64,000 bases of DNA from Neoconidiobolus thromboides FSU 785 (GCA_025603075.1 MU626268.1:1-64000); one strand, 5' to 3'. Positions 1 to 12,178 are shown, counted from the stretch's first letter. Made by a program: numbers and translations. Notes: generated from the sequence alone by a model not told the origin.

Positions 1-3000
1 GTATTACTATAAATTATTCTAGATGCTTTCTTATTAGAAATGTATAGCTTATACTTTATTAAATATCTTATATGATCACAATTTTAATTAATTAAAAGTT
101 AATTGAATTACTTCATTAAAGTAATGCTTTGTAATAAAGGATGAATATTAATTGGCCATATGTATAGAATTGTACTATTGATAAATAATAAGATGGAAAT
201 CAAGTTCTAAAATGTTCTTATTACACTGTATTCTCAAGCATAAACAATACCATCATATTATAAAGATAATATTTCTTTCTTATATTTTAATTAGCCTTTG
301 TTTAGGAATATATATATGTTGTTACTAAGATGGAGTTTTTAACACTTTTTTTATGAATTACTTTTATAAAATTGAAGACAGCTCAATAATAAAATTTGAC
401 CTAATCTAATTTTAACTTTAAAAAACATGTTCTGTATTAGATCAAAGAGTCCTCCTTACTAATGATATTTTTATATTTATCATATTTATCTACTTTTTGA
501 ATACAATCTATAAATAATTTTTTTAAATTTTTAAATAGATATTAATAGGTGATAGAGTCCTTAATATTCAAAAATAAATAATATATTAAAACTATTTTAA
601 TATTTTGAATTCATAATGGGCAAATGATTTGTTAAAATGGAGTATACGGAAAATTTTTGATGGCCAGTTTTTAAGATTTTGATACTAGAGGCATCAGTAA
701 TTGACTTTTTAATTATTTGGTAGATATTGTTTTTTTCAGGCAATCTACCATTTAATATGCAGATAAGGTGTTCGTTGATTAGTATCATTTTTTTTACATA
801 ATATTCTAATATGAACAATAGGTAGTCTAAAGAACAGATGTAGTAAAGTAAGTAGCGATAGTAGAGTCAAAATTGTCTAAAATAGCCTCAAGGTAGTAGG
901 GAGAAAAGACAGTAATATCGACTTTCATAATTATTTTTTAAAATAAATATTAGAACAACATTAGGCTCATTTTTTAATAAAACAAGATATATATTATAAA
1001 TATTCAGTACTTTTAATTTGAAATTCTATGGACACCTTTTAAATTAAATTATCACATATATCAGCTATTTAAGTTAAAATAGTTATTAATAATATAACTC
1101 AACTTATACATAAATGTAATTTTAGTAAGTTGACTATATTTGTTTGAATTCAGGAAATCCAGTGGCGTTTTATTTCAATAAAAAAGGGTCTACAAGACAG
1201 AAGTAAAGAGAAAAGTAATAGAACCCTCTGGTTCCCAAAGGATGAATATGACAATACCTGAAAATAAAATGTTTAGCATGAGATTAAAGTTGGTGGGGAG
1301 TTTAATATAATATGATATTCTTTGACATAAAAAAGATAATTTATCATAAATTAATTGTTTATAGGTGGAAAAAAGTATGAAGGAGATGGTAGTTAAAGGG
1401 TTAGAGAATTTCCTAGTGTGACAAGCGGTGACTGATAAAAACATGGGCTGTACAATTATGCGACATTTATGCTTTGATATATGAGTAAGAAAGCTAGAAA
1501 GGCTAAGTGGACTTTAAAGGTTGGCAATAAAATAAAGAATGCCCTATAGGGAAAAGCAAACCAAGTTTGTTTCCATAGATTTAATGATAACGAAGATATG
1601 GAAATTCTACCTAGATAACCCTTATTTATTTGGCACAGACTACTTAGTTGAAAGCAATACTTGATATCTATATGTTTATTATCAGTTTATAAGCCCCTTC
1701 CAGCCCTGGTTAAATAAAAGAAGGTAATTCAGCTTTATGAAAGAGGTAGTTTAAAGCAAGGGATTGAAAAATGGGAGAGGTGGGTATAGCAAAAAGGCAA
1801 TGCAGAAGTTTCCTTATGTATAAAGTTAAAAGTTGAAGCTTATTTAAAAAAAATCCATGTTTTTTCCAAAGAAACATAAAAGTAAGAAATTTTATTATAT
1901 AAGTTGAAAAGAAAGGGCACATTTTAAATTTTAAAGATTTTGGTCTTAAAGTTATAAGAAATACAAAAATACAATTTTTTTACATATAAATAATTTTTTT
2001 TATTAAGTATAATAATAGTTCTAAGATTACTTAGGGTAGAAATCAAAAAGGGAAAGGTTTTTAAGATGAAATTTGACTGCTTCAGTAAATAAAAGACTAA
2101 TTGAAGTGATGAGGCTCCAAATGAGGATGTAAGCTTTGTTAGAGCCTCGTTGTTTAAATTCAAAGGGGAGGAAAGCACTTTCATTTAGGAAGGTACCATA
2201 AAACAAAAAGTTTATGGTCTTCTTTAATTTTCAACTTTTAGTTTAAGATATTAATAAAGTAATAAATCGTTAATAAAAGAATACGTATATTATAAATATT
2301 ATTACAATAAGTTAACAGCCGATTAAAAATTTAAAATACGGTTTAAAAAGTAAAACGTCATATCAAAACATTTCAAATGATGAAATTTCTTTTAATTTTA
2401 AAAAAGAAGTTAATAATAACAATGCTATCTAAATGATCCACTTACTTTTATAACTATCTATTTACGTTGCATTTCTTATTAATTCCTATTAAAGAAGGCC
2501 TTCGACATATAACTTCTATAATAAAACAAGCACCCCTTATTTAATTCTATTTAGCAAAAGCGAACCAACATTATTAAGGTTTACTCTTATTTTATTATAA
2601 AATCCAAATTTAATTAATGCGATTTTTTTCAAATTAATAATTTGTAATTCTATACAAATAATATACTTTATTTATAAAAATTAAAAACACACTTTAATAA
2701 TTTAACACTTTTATTTATGAATTCAATTAGAACTAATAAGTTATTAGTGGAAAATACTATTTTTGTAATTTTAGCTATATTATAGATTAATGCATGTTAT
2801 TCTTCAATAAAGAACACACTTTTCCAAAAAAATATTAAACACAGCTTTTAAACATATTAATTTTTATTATATATCACTCAACTTATCATATACGTGTATT
2901 AACTTGACTTAAATGGGATTATAAAGTGGCGCCATAGCTATTATTAAAAAAATTAATTATGGTAGATTGCTTTTTATTTTAGTTACGGGTATATATTTAT

Positions 3001-3583
3001 ATGCTATTAAATAGAGCTCGATCTATAATTAAAAAAAATATTACAACGAAATTCTATTATGAAACTATCGATTTCAAAGCTATAAAATACTATAGAATGA
3101 AGAAATTGATATAATTATAATAAAAATTATCAACTATTCGGTAATTCCTAATTCTATTAGCCTAAACCATGGTATTTATTTTATAAAGCAACTTACCATA
3201 AATAATGTATTTCTATTATTTATTTAAGAATTATTAAAATAGGTAAGTCATGCTATAAAATTTCCTAAAAAAAACATATGTAATTACACATAACAATTTG
3301 AGTTAATCATTATCTACTTTATTTTAATATGTTACTAATAGATAAGGTCATTTATTTTTGAATATCAGTTGAACATCCAGTTTATTACATTGCACCTTAT
3401 TTTTATTTTTATTTTTATTTTTTGAACCTTATTTTACTAATACTTTCGCCAAACAACTATAATTAACTTAATGACTCAGTTGTTTTTGTCTTTGAAATTT
3501 AATAATCTATCTGTTTTTATTTATAAAATTTGATATTAAATTTAGTAGTGAATTATATATATATGTTATTTAACATAAATAAA
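1..3583. other. Gene-poor left flank
   Basis: No gene is recognised. Three open frames on the minus strand between about 1190 and 2190 (84, 70 and 86 codons) sit in sequence slightly richer in G+C than its surroundings and could be a decayed gene, but no motif or family is visible and the frames are separated by stops. The rest is A+T-rich with short homopolymers and a (TTTTTA) run near 3398-3421. Confidence 0.5.
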
Positions 3584-3678
3584 TGGAGATGTATTTTTTT
3601 TAAAACTTTACTAACAATCTTTCCGCTCAAATAACGCTTAAAAATAGAAAAAGTGATGAAACCAAAAAACATACAAAT
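3584..3678 (+). mobile_element. MITE copy, forward
   Basis: Starts TGGAGATGTATTTTTT and carries the family core (ACTAACAATCTTTCCGCTCA, then AAAGTGATGAAACCAAAAAA). The right end has decayed to CATACAAA, and no clear TA duplication is left. It is inverted relative to the copy at 4111. Confidence 0.8.
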
Positions 3679-4110
3679 AATATATTTTAAGGTTTATTCA
3701 AATGGAAAAATTTGATCCTTGTTTTAATTGTATTACAATTAAACCATAGTTTTTATTATATTCAAATCAACAAGCTATAACTATAAACTATTCTTCTTTT
3801 AATAGTATATGCTTAAACCATATATTTCATGTAAAATTGATTAGGATAAATTTTAAAAAATGATAATCTTGTTTTTATTTTCAAATTCAAAAAGTGTCAT
3901 AATCTAATAATTCCATTAAATATTATATCTTTAATATGGATGGTTTATTAAATAATATTAAACGGGTATATTCTATTACATCAAATAAAATACTTTTACA
4001 GTATATAAGAAAATTATTTGGGAATTAAGAAGATAAATAATAAGTAAAAGTTAAAAAATCCCATTGAATTGTTAATTATTGTTAGAATTTATTTAAAACA
4101 CCACAGTATT

Positions 4111-4211
4111 TGGGGATGTTTTTTTTGGTTTCATTACTTTTTCCATTTTTTAAGCGCTATTTGAGCGGAAAGATTGTTAGTAAAGTTCTTAGACAAAAAA
4201 ATACATCCCCA
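4111..4211 (-). mobile_element. MITE copy, reverse, well preserved
   Basis: Runs from TGGGGATGTTTTTTT to AAAATACATCCCCA with core TAAGCGCTATTTGAGCGGAA. This is close to the family consensus. The flanks are not a clean TA pair. Confidence 0.88.
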
Positions 4212-5658
4212 TTTATTAAAAAGAAATCAATTATAAATTGAAAAGTTTCTTCATTGTAAGTTATTATCCAATATTATACAATTAATCAAATAAAACAATA
4301 TCAAATTCTAATAGTCATCAATTCTCATAATAAAGCATTTTTAGTTAAATTTTAAAATTATTAAAAATTATTAAATTTGTTTAATATTATTGTTTGTGGT
4401 AATAATATTAATGTATTAAATAATCAATCAAACTTAAATATATTTTTGAAAGTTACTAAATAATTGAAAACTAAAAAAACAACTCATCACTTAATTATTA
4501 AAAATATCATAGTTGGTATTCAAGCTGGTATATTAAGGTAAAAACAAAAATAATTTGAATACTGGGTTTTAAACTTAAGAAACACATAGCATGATCTGAA
4601 TTCTATAAAGTGTTATGTTATCTTTTAATAATTAAATATTGTTAGAATTCTAAAAAAAATTAGTTGATAAAATATTAAATTGTAAAAACTATCACCAGAT
4701 TGTTCAGAATTGAGATAAAAAGAGTATAAAATTAATTAGTTACAACTATTACAACTTTTTTGTAACTTGACTGAATTTTGATATCTATTTATTTCTTTAA
4801 TGAGCAATTAATTATTACTCAAAAACTCGCAAAAATTGCAACATCTATATTTAATCAAGCGTGAAATAATACACATATTCGACTCCTTAATTATTATAAG
4901 CTTTTTAAATAATTTCTATTATCAGTTGAGTTTTAATAATATAAATTGACATTTAATTGGCTTCTACTATTTTTATAATTATGAATTATAACAATTAAAA
5001 AAGTTGAAGGTCCTCATTATTTAAAACCTGGTTATATAAAAATACTGGTATTTCAAACTAGAAATTTCAACTGAAAGAGGCTTATTTTATAGTAGTTATT
5101 AATGGGCTTATTAGATTTAAATATATAAATTTCAACTTTAGTCTTTGTTTAGAATTTTATAAACATTGTTATTATTTTAATAAACTAATTAGAATGTATT
5201 ATTATTCAAGATTCTTTGAAAAAAAGAAAAAGAAAAAGAAAAAGTTAATATATTATTTTAAATTATTACATTAACAATCATTACAAAGTTTTATTGTATT
5301 TAATATATATTCAATATTGATATTTAAAAAATTAGCTAATTTTATTGAATTATGATAACTATCTAATTTAATTTATTTGATTTGTAAAAGTTTATTCAAT
5401 GTTGAATTCAAAATTACAAATTCAAGTTAATTATTTCATAATGGTGGTAGATAAAGTAAAACCGAAAATGAAATTGGCTTGCCTAATTCTTCAAAAAGAT
5501 TCAAAATTAGTGTCAGGGTGACTGTGTTTTTTTAAAAAGCGCAGTTCCCTCTCTTACAATTAAATTAATAATCAAAAGATACAATTTATTTACAATAAAA
5601 AAAATATAAGATCCGAATAAACGAGCAATATACAGAATAAAAAAGATTAGTGGATAAG
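4212..5658. other. Intergenic, no gene seen
   Basis: A+T-rich sequence between the MITE pair and the 3' end of the Zn2Cys6 gene. It holds a purine microsatellite of about four AAAAAG units at 5219-5244. No conserved coding frame or RNA gene is visible. Confidence 0.6.
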
Positions 5659-6669
5659 TTAAGTAAAGTTAGTCACGCTTTGATAATAATTGATGAGCAT
5701 AGAATAAGTATTAATAAGTAAATGTGGCATGTTAGCTGGGGTTTTAGAGGAGGTTATAATCGAATCTAAATTACATAATAATAAAAAAGTATTAATAATG
5801 TTACGGAACTTGATGGGTTTGTTAATATAAAGGTAAGATACTTGACATAAAATATCAATAAGGTTCTTGATAATATGAGTTGCATTATTTTGAATGAATA
5901 TGTTAATTAAAGTAATAAACCTATCTGCAGAAATAAGTGGGATATGATCATGTATATTATCAAAGTAATATACGATATAATCATATTGTTCTTGATTGAT
6001 TAAACTTGGTATAAACTTTGATAACTTTGATTTAAACATTTCTTTATCTCTTCTCAAGGTTTCTTCCATCATTTTATTATAATCTCTTTTTAACATTTCT
6101 TCAAATAAGAGCATTTTATGTCTTTGTTTATAACTAAGTATATGGTCTTCTTTAGTTGATGGTAAAATAATGTTATTATTAGATTCATTTGAGATTAATG
6201 GATTAACAATTTCATTAGTAGATTCAAGAATTGATATTGGACGTATTGTATCTTCTTTTAATTCATTTTTTAACTCTTCAATCAATTCATTAGTAGCATA
6301 AGAAAGCATGGAACTAGTTTCTGATTCTTCATCATCATTATTGTAATCCATTTCTGATTTAAAATCTTCAATTGCGTCCCCAATTCGAGTTGGTGAAGTA
6401 GCAAAATCAGAAGATTCATAAGTAGAAGGAGATGGGGATGGATTATATACAGAACCCATAACTGGTGAAGGAGAAGCTTCTACTTTAACTTTAGTAGTAT
6501 GTTTAGTCCTTTTACTTGATTTTGGTTTAGGTCCTCGTTTTTGTAATGGTTTATTTCGAGTACAGCTCACCTTTCGTTTACCACAGTTTTTACAATGAGG
6601 TTTAATCCTATCACATCTAATCTTTAGTCTGCGACAATTATCACAAGAACGATCAAAATGCTGAGGCAT
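5659..6669 (-). CDS. Zn2Cys6 binuclear-cluster transcription factor
   Basis: A 336-residue single-exon protein, probably a nuclear DNA-binding regulator. Residues 9-36 have the fungal cluster pattern C-x2-C-x6-C-x6-C-x2-C-x6-C (C9, C12, C19, C26, C29, C36), with the basic run RRLKIRC typical of the DNA-contacting helix. A Lys/Arg/Pro-rich linker follows at about 40-63 and then a Ser/Pro and acidic low-complexity stretch (65-130). The segment around residues 175-235 is rich in Glu, Lys and Met and probably helical. The C-terminal 100 residues (Asn/Ile-rich helices with YIVYYFDNIHDHIPLIS) resemble the start of the fungal middle-homology domain, so the protein is short for the family. Whether it ends here or through an unrecognised 3' exon is unclear. 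Its targets cannot be inferred. Confidence 0.88.
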   Translation of the reverse strand: MPQHFDRSCDNCRRLKIRCDRIKPHCKNCGKRKVSCTRNKPLQKRGPKPKSSKRTKHTTKVKVEASPSPVMGSVYNPSPSPSTYESSDFATSPTRIGDAIEDFKSEMDYNNDDEESETSSMLSYATNELIEELKNELKEDTIRPISILESTNEIVNPLISNESNNNIILPSTKEDHILSYKQRHKMLLFEEMLKRDYNKMMEETLRRDKEMFKSKLSKFIPSLINQEQYDYIVYYFDNIHDHIPLISADRFITLINIFIQNNATHIIKNLIDILCQVSYLYINKPIKFRNIINTFLLLCNLDSIITSSKTPANMPHLLINTYSMLINYYQSVTNFT

Positions 6670-8416
6670 GTTGTTATTGAATTATTATTAAAATTAATTA
6701 AAACTTATTTAGTTTATATATATATTGAATCTAAATATTATTATTTATAATGGTACCAAATTAAATTCCAAACCTTGCTTTGATTAATCGTGTTTATATA
6801 CTTTTTGGACTAAGCAAAATGCTATTAATTCAACTTTTAGCTAAGCTTTTACTCAATGCTTTCCCCACCCTTTTAAAAATACCTTGAACAACCTATACCA
6901 ATCAAAATACAATTAACTTTGAATATATATATTAATTGGATATTAAAAGTTGATTTCTTAGCAATTACTTTTTATAAGGAAAAGGAAGGGGTTAGTTGAT
7001 CACTTGACTTGAATCAGTAAACTTTGCCACTAGGTCAAAAACCAATTAAACTTTTATTATCTTCACTTACTTAATTATTATTGGTACTCATCCCCTCTAT
7101 GGAAATTTAATATGATCTTTATGACTTCATTGTTTTAATAATTAATATTTTATCAAATAAAATATCGACTCATTATTGAACTAAGTTATATTATTTGTAC
7201 ATTATATTAAATGTTAATAAATTTGGTTAAATCAGCTTGTAAAAGTTTAAGCTTGTTGATAAAAAAATGAATTAAAAAAATCAAAATAATTAACTGCTTT
7301 TAGTACTGGTTTTTAATAGTTTAATTCAATTTTAATATACTTAATAAAACATGAAATGAATTCTTTTTTTAAATATATTTCAAGTTGTAATTCTTATAAT
7401 ACAATTGATTGTATTTTTACTTTTATTTTTTAATTTGAGGTGTAATAAGGGTTATCCTTTTGAATATATTTGTTAGACTCCTTAAATTTGAATTACAACA
7501 ATAAAATATACTGCGTAATTGGAATTCTAGTTCTTTTAGACACTATTAACATTCTTACATTACCTCAAGTTTAAATGATCCTTTTATATAATTTATCTTG
7601 ACAAATAGAAATTAATTTAATGTTAAATTAAAGTTGAATTATAATTAGTAGTTGATATAATTGATACAAGTGTTATGATATTAAAGATATATTCTATATA
7701 TTATTATAATTGAATCTGGATTTCAACTGGAAAATAAAAGTTTACAATTTTAGAAAATAATAATTTTAATATATACACAGTTATTTTTATTGAAATGCAT
7801 TTGTAATAATGCAAATCTTATTAGCCGGGGAATACAATTAATAGTTTAAATTATTTCAAATAAATAACAAACAAGTTTAAATTATTGAGTTAATATACTA
7901 TATGTAGAATGTGTTGATACTATGTAACAATTGTTTTAAATTTAAATAGACAGATTTCTAAAAATCATTGAAATAAGCTAAAAAAATATTATTAACCTTA
8001 TTATTCTATTAATAGATTATATCTATTTATTAAGATTAAGGTTAAAAATCATGACTATCAATAAGTAATATATAGTTATAATTGTGGAATTTTATTAATT
8101 TTAATAAAAATGAATTATATGTTTTAAAATTTTCATTATATTTAGATAATATTACAAATAAATCTAAACTCTACAATATAATTAAACAAATAAAATAACT
8201 GAATGTTATTCACATTTTCTATTCCTTGAGATATAATAATATAGAATCTTTTTTTAAATTATTTATTAAAAATATTATCATTTATATTAAAAACATCATA
8301 GTTATCGTATTTTTAAATATATAAAAATAAAGCTTTTATTAATGAATTTTAGAACTAAAACATATACTATCTTATTCCCCTTAGACGGATATTAATAGAA
8401 ATTCTTACCTAGTAAA
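6670..8416. other. Intergenic, no gene seen
   Basis: A+T-rich region upstream of the Zn2Cys6 gene. Beyond presumed promoter sequence with T-rich tracts I see no gene, RNA or ordered repeat. Confidence 0.6.
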
Positions 8417-8513
8417 TGGATGCTTTTCAGTTTCATCATTTTTTCCAGTTTTTAAGTACTATTTGAGTGGAAAAAGTTAGTAGTAAAATTGTTAAACAAA
8501 AAGTACATTCGCA
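8417..8513 (-). mobile_element. MITE copy, reverse, degraded
   Basis: Left end TGGATGCTTTTCAGTTTCATC, core TTTAAGTACTATTTGAGTGG, right end AAAGTACATTCGCA. Several substitutions from the consensus make it an old copy. Confidence 0.75.
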
Positions 8514-8594
8514 GATATTAAAGATAATCCCAAAAGTGCTAGATTTTATTTGAATTCTTTAATTAGTACCTCAATTTTTACTTATGCTAAAAAT

Positions 8595-8666
8595 AATACT
8601 AATACTAATACTAATACTAATACTAATACTAATACTAATACTAATACTAATACTAATACTAATACT
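8595..8666. repeat. Perfect hexanucleotide microsatellite (AATACT)12
   Basis: Twelve uninterrupted AATACT units (72 bases) between a decayed MITE and the next MITE. The repeat also reads as TACTAA, the fungal branch-site-like word. No coding frame surrounds it. Confidence 0.95.
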
Positions 8667-8998
8667 ATTCAATCAACTCTCACTAATATTGATATGAATA
8701 TTATCTTTTAAAACTAATTTTAATCAAAAAGTTATTAATGTATATATCAATTTGAATATTATAAGGATTTGACTTTGAAATTTAATATAGCATTCATAAA
8801 TTGCTTAATAAAAGTCTATTTTAATATTGAATTAAGTTGAATAATTTAAATAAAATAAAAGTATTAAAAAAGGATTTATAAATTTCAAATAAAAACAATA
8901 AAAAAATATTAATTTATTATCAAAACAAACTAAACTATTCTTATAGGTTTCATCTTTCATATTAATTCAATTAAAAATATAAGAAAAAAAATAGTATA

Positions 8999-9094
8999 TG
9001 GGGGTGTTTTTTTTACTTCATTTTTTTCATCTTTTAAGTACTATTTAGCAGAAAAATTGTTAATAAAATTGTTAAACATAAAAATACATCCCCA
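8999..9094 (-). mobile_element. MITE copy, reverse, TA-flanked, just 3' of kelch gene 1
   Basis: Runs from TGGGGGTGTTTTTTTTACTTC to AAAATACATCCCCA with TA at 8997-8998 and 9095-9096. It begins 25 bases beyond the stop codon of the kelch gene, so it lies in or next to that gene's 3' UTR. Confidence 0.87.
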
Positions 9095-9118
9095 TATCCA
9101 TCATCAATTTATAACTGC

Positions 9119-10606
9119 TTAATTATAATCTACTGAATTAGCAGTAGAAATATAAATATCCTTATTATCAAATTGTAATGAAGTATTAGGAGATTGAACT
9201 GAAGTAGAATGAATAGCTGTAGGAAATGAAGTATAAATATTACTAGTTGGAACATTATTATCAGCAGGTGGAGAAAGGGGAATATAAAATACATCCTTAT
9301 CTTTTTCAGAAGATGGAATAGATATAGTATCTGGCTTTATTTTAGTTGATTTCTTAGTTTTAGTAGTGGATGATATATTATAATTCAATCTTCTTTTAAT
9401 TAAATAACCTAATAATAATAATAATAAGATAATTGAACTTAAAGTGATTCCAGTTACCATAGCAAAATTAGTTGATTTTTCATTAGTCGAAGTATTTAAA
9501 TTGTTAATATCTAAAGTATTAAAAAATGATGAATCTTCTTCTTTTTCTTCTTTTTCTTTAGTAATATCATTTAATGAGTTATAACTATTAGTTTGTTGAA
9601 ACGTAACTAAATCAATTAATTGAGTGGATTTTAATTGTTCTTCATTATTAGAACCAAATGATTGAATCAAATAATTATTAATATTAATTAAACAAGAATC
9701 AGCAACAATATTAAAATTATAAGTAATATTACTATCTTTCCATTCAAAATTAATTAAATCTAAATAATATAATGTTGAATGTGTTTTATTTAAATTAATT
9801 AAAGTATAAATTGTATTATTGATTTTTAAACTTCTTGAATATAAATTATTAGGTAATTGAATACCTTTAGTATTAATCGTATTAAATTGATTATTTGTAA
9901 AATTAAATAGTGATATTTGATTTAATGAATTAAAATTATTATCTTTATCAACACCACCAATAGTTATTAATTGATTATTATAAATTATTGAATAATGACT
10001 AATTATCGGAGGATATTGAATATTATTATCTTTCCATTCGTCTAACTGTTTATTATAAAGAAATAATTTAGTCATATATTTTAATTTATCATATTGATTA
10101 ATAAATACTCCTCCATATAATAAATAATCATGATTATTGTTATCACTTGTATCTAATTTTATCAAATTAAATAATAAATATGTTATTTTTTTATTTCCTT
10201 GCTGTTCAATAATGTTGTAGAAATAGGGATTATTCTTTAAATTTAACTTATTTGTATTCCCATTGTTAATGTTGTAATCTATTATAAAGTCATCAACATT
10301 CTTTTCTTTACCTCCAATAATTAATATATTGTTATCTTCATTAACCGCATTAAACATTGTATTTAGTTGTAATTTGATTGTTGATTGATTATATTGTTTC
10401 CATGGAGCAATATTCTCTTTGATTTTAAATGATTGATTAAAATCTAATGTATAAATATCATTATTAATATAAAATTTTTGATCTTCAATATTAAATCTTT
10501 TTCCACCTAGATAATATATTTGATTTCCATTTGTAATACAACTACCCGAACTTAATAATAATGATAATCGTAATGGAAGTAATAATAATAAAAGATAAAA
10601 TGACAT
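9119..10606 (-). CDS. Kelch-type beta-propeller membrane protein 1
   Basis: A 495-residue single-exon protein with the layout of a type I surface protein. Residues 1-20 are a Leu-rich signal peptide. About 25-350 hold kelch-like repeats with paired-glycine motifs (IYYLGG, ILIIGG, YLLYGG, LITIGG). Roughly 380-403 form a hydrophobic membrane helix followed by KRRLN. A 90-residue Ser/Thr/Lys-rich tail follows, presumably cytoplasmic. The propeller is Asn-rich with many N-x-S/T sequons. The conserved pieces APWKQ and SCL..NNYLIQSFG are shared with the protein at 17307-18713, so the two are paralogues. Kelch ectodomains of this kind often mediate binding, but the ligand is unknown. The start is the first Met of the frame and is directly followed by the signal peptide. 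Confidence 0.85.
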   Translation of the reverse strand: MSFYLLLLLLPLRLSLLLSSGSCITNGNQIYYLGGKRFNIEDQKFYINNDIYTLDFNQSFKIKENIAPWKQYNQSTIKLQLNTMFNAVNEDNNILIIGGKEKNVDDFIIDYNINNGNTNKLNLKNNPYFYNIIEQQGNKKITYLLFNLIKLDTSDNNNHDYLLYGGVFINQYDKLKYMTKLFLYNKQLDEWKDNNIQYPPIISHYSIIYNNQLITIGGVDKDNNFNSLNQISLFNFTNNQFNTINTKGIQLPNNLYSRSLKINNTIYTLINLNKTHSTLYYLDLINFEWKDSNITYNFNIVADSCLININNYLIQSFGSNNEEQLKSTQLIDLVTFQQTNSYNSLNDITKEKEEKEEDSSFFNTLDINNLNTSTNEKSTNFAMVTGITLSSIILLLLLLGYLIKRRLNYNISSTTKTKKSTKIKPDTISIPSSEKDKDVFYIPLSPPADNNVPTSNIYTSFPTAIHSTSVQSPNTSLQFDNKDIYISTANSVDYN

Positions 10607-11082
10607 TTTAAAAAAAGGAGAAAAAAGGGAAAAAGAGAAAAAGAGAAAAAGAACAGTTTAGTTAAAAGTGAAAGTTGATGATATTTAAAAACTAGTTAGA
10701 ACTTTTATTAATCAATGAATTGAATCTAATATAGTCATTCCTTTTTAATGAAATTTCTCAATTCTTAAAGTATATTTTAAAAATTGGGCATATTAATAAA
10801 TTCAATTCAAAGATGAGATTAATTTAATTTACCATTTAAGTTGCCCATTGTTTTTGAAGAATGCACTATTAGTTAACTTTTATTTTCAATGATTAAAATA
10901 TTTTTTAACTTTACAGATAAAAAATAATCTAATATTAAATTATTAAATTATTAAGTTATTAAATTATTAAATGATTCGATTCTAAGTGACAAATAAACTT
11001 TTGTATTTTATATATTAAAAATAAGTCGAAAATTCGAATTGAATTCAATTTGATTTACTTTTAAAATTGAATAAACTATATA
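10607..11082. other. Intergenic with purine-rich leader and TTATTAAA repeats
   Basis: Upstream of kelch gene 1 is a GA-rich stretch (about 10616-10652, repeated GAGAAAAA units on the plus strand), and near 10930-10975 a run of imperfect ATTATTAA units. No gene is seen. Confidence 0.6.
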
Positions 11083-11179
11083 TGGGGATGTATTTTTTGT
11101 TTGAGAATTTTACTAATAGCTTTTCCACTCAAATAGTGCTTAAAAAATGGAGAAGTGATAAAACTATAAAATATTTCCA
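11083..11179 (+). mobile_element. MITE copy, forward, TA-flanked
   Basis: TGGGGATGTATTTTTTG at the left and ATATTTCCA at the right, with TA on both sides (11081-11082, 11180-11181). The core reads CACTCAAATAGTGCTTAAAA. Confidence 0.85.
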
Positions 11180-11645
11180 TACACTAAAATTGGTTAAAAT
11201 TTCAATTAATTGATAATTAATTACTAATATTAAATAAGTAAAATAATATTGAAACTTGATACTTAATGAAGTAATATTACTGAAACTTTAAGTTGATGCC
11301 AATCATATATTACCTCAATAAAACACTGTTAATATATATTATTTATTCCTATTTATTAAATTCATTATACAATTAATTATAATACTCATTTTAATAATAT
11401 AGCTCTAATTTTGTACTATCCATTAACCAACAGCGATGTAAAACAATTATATACCAATAAATACCACAAAATAATCTATCACGAAATAATCTATTAAAAA
11501 ATAAATGACTCTATCTACTTCAATAAAACTATATATATTTATTTATTGATCTAAATACTCTAGGTCCCTACTAAAATGTATTAATTAATCCAAAGCGACA
11601 AAAAATTACATTAGTTATATAAAAATAATTCCTGGTCAATACCAT

Positions 11646-11716
11646 GCAATGTTGGTTTAGTGGTAAAATTGCCGCCTGCCACGCGGCAGCCCCGGGTTCG
11701 ATTCCCGGACATTGCA
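11646..11716 (+). tRNA. tRNA-Gly (anticodon GCC)
   Basis: A 71-base cloverleaf. The acceptor stem GCAATGT pairs with ACATTGC, discriminator A. The anticodon loop is CTGCCAC with GCC as anticodon. The T arm CCGGGTTCGATTCCCGG supplies a perfect internal B box, and GGTTTAGTGG the A box. There is no intron and CCA is not encoded. The same 71 bases occur twice more on the minus strand of this window. Confidence 0.98.
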
Positions 11717-11824
11717 TATTTAATCCTTTTTTGTTAAAGGATTTAACTAGTTTTTATAATGATAATAACAGTATAAATAAGTTCTATATAATTTAAATTA
11801 CAGAAGTTACTTCAATAAAAAAAA

Positions 11825-11904
11825 TAGGGAGATATATTTTTGTATAAGAATTTTACTAGCATTTTTCCGCTTGAAAAAGCAATGAGACCAAAGAAACATC
11901 CTCA
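11825..11904 (+). mobile_element. MITE copy, forward, internally deleted
   Basis: Begins TAGGGAGATATATTTTTG and ends ACATCCTCA with TA at 11905-11906. The segment around the AGCGCTT core is deleted, leaving about 80 bases. It lies between the Gly and Asn tRNA genes. Confidence 0.78.
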
Positions 11905-11996
11905 TATAGTAGAAACACAGCTAAAATCAACAGTTATTTATTGGATTTACAAAATCAATATATATACATTTAACAACTTATAGTAGCAACAAGAAA

Positions 11997-12070
11997 GCTC
12001 GTATGGCGCAATTGGCTAGCGCGTTCGACTGTTAATCGAGAGGTTGCTGGTTCGATCCCAGCTATGAGCG
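11997..12070 (+). tRNA. tRNA-Asn (anticodon GTT)
   Basis: A 74-base cloverleaf. The acceptor GCTCGTA pairs with TATGAGC (one G-T pair), discriminator G. The anticodon stem-loop CGACTGTTAATCG carries GTT, and the T arm is GCTGGTTCGATCCCAGC. No intron. MITE copies lie 93 bases upstream and 108 bases downstream. Confidence 0.97.
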
Positions 12071-12178
12071 TTCACATCACGTAACATTTTTTTTCTATTC
12101 TTAAAATTCTTTTATTTTCAACAACAATAGGTTAAAGTTTTTATAGTTGTTGCTTTATCTGTCATTGAAAACAACTAA

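Noticed and set aside
1190-2184. Run of minus-strand open frames (84, 70 and 86 codons) in slightly G+C-richer DNA
   Set aside because: No motif, membrane topology or similarity to any family here. The frames do not join through plausible splice sites, so calling a gene is not supported.
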